DNA from: Nectonema munidae
Lineage: Eukaryota; Nematomorpha; Nectonematoida; Nectonematidae
Length of the DNA: 64,000 bases
Direction: 5' to 3'
Assembly (NCBI GenBank): GCA_030549495.1
Contig: JAUIRK010000866.1
Coordinates: forward strand, 310,001 to 374,000
Part shown: piece by piece, positions 63,930 to 64,000 of the stretch
Layout: each line of letters starts with the position of its first letter
How positions within the stretch are numbered: position 1 is the first letter of the stretch
Translations under genes and position numbers: made by a program
Notes under the pieces: model-generated
What the model was told of the DNA's origin: nothing
What the model saw: the letters and a program-made list of their open reading frames with translations, nothing else
The model's database searches: none

Positions 63930-64000
63930 CTGTATTGGCGAGAGTAAGGTTGGTCTCTCAAGTTGGTCAACTCAAGGTCTTGGGTTCAATCCCGCATCAA
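63930..64000 (+). repeat. tRNA-Leu-like SINE, copy 3, cut by the window edge
   Basis: GGTTGGTCTCTCAAGTTGGT, then CAACTCAAGGTCTTGGGTTC, then AATCCCGC: the best preserved tRNA-like head in the window, with A-box-like and B-box segments. The body runs out of the window. Confidence 0.7.

Noticed and set aside
63930-64000. tRNA gene
   Set aside because: Only part of a tRNA-like fold is visible and the same segment recurs with a shared tail elsewhere, so it is a SINE head.
1-64000. LTR retrotransposon, Polinton or other virus-like element
   Set aside because: I looked for long direct repeats, gag/pol or capsid-type proteins and found none. The reverse transcriptases are of LINE or Penelope type.

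Overview
This is AT-rich nuclear DNA from an animal, most likely an invertebrate. The evidence is a metazoan dynamin gene split by GT..AG introns that range from about 60 bp to 11 kb, and a dense, mixed load of decayed DNA transposons and LINEs. I cannot name the species from sequence alone. No tRNA, rRNA, CRISPR, LTR or capsid-bearing element was supported.

Layout. From 538 to 35700 on the + strand lie 15 coding exons of a dynamin (shibire-type) gene. It enters the window at the last part of the GTPase domain (the NRSQ nucleotide-binding motif) and runs through the stalk, PH domain, GTPase effector domain and a short proline-rich tail to a TGA. Its introns hold most of the transposons in the left half. 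They include a 6.1 kb piggyBac-type element (11960-18089) split by a 2.8 kb MULE (14465-17263) with a 9-bp target duplication. There are also four copies of a hAT-type MITE ending in AGAGATGTATC, one of them split by a 3.45 kb transposon (22771-26224) of a widespread but poorly named transposase family. LINE pieces, a tRNA-Leu-like SINE and a 100-bp-arm foldback complete the set.

From about 36.1 to 40.5 kb there is mostly unrecognised sequence, with a degenerate ~148-bp tandem repeat and a few exon-like ORFs. From 41161 to 44997 on the - strand I reconstruct the 3' part of an unrecognised, apparently extracellular gene with an EGF-like half-domain. It has six phase-consistent exons and a polyadenylation signal. 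The last three exons and their flanks (1252 bp) are repeated, with no difference in the parts I compared, as an inverted copy inside an upstream intron. The pre-mRNA could therefore fold into a very long hairpin. This is the most unusual structure in the window.

From 45.9 kb to the end the window is repeats: a decayed piggyBac (to 47769), a Penelope-like RT scrap, TTAA-flanked MITEs, a hAT MITE, an RTE-like RT fragment and a CR1/Jockey-like LINE 3' end on the - strand. Two long but broken LINEs follow, 53.0-57.0 kb on + and 60.2-63.1 kb on -. A SINE is cut by the right edge. Apart from dynamin and the unrecognised - strand gene I see no convincing host gene.
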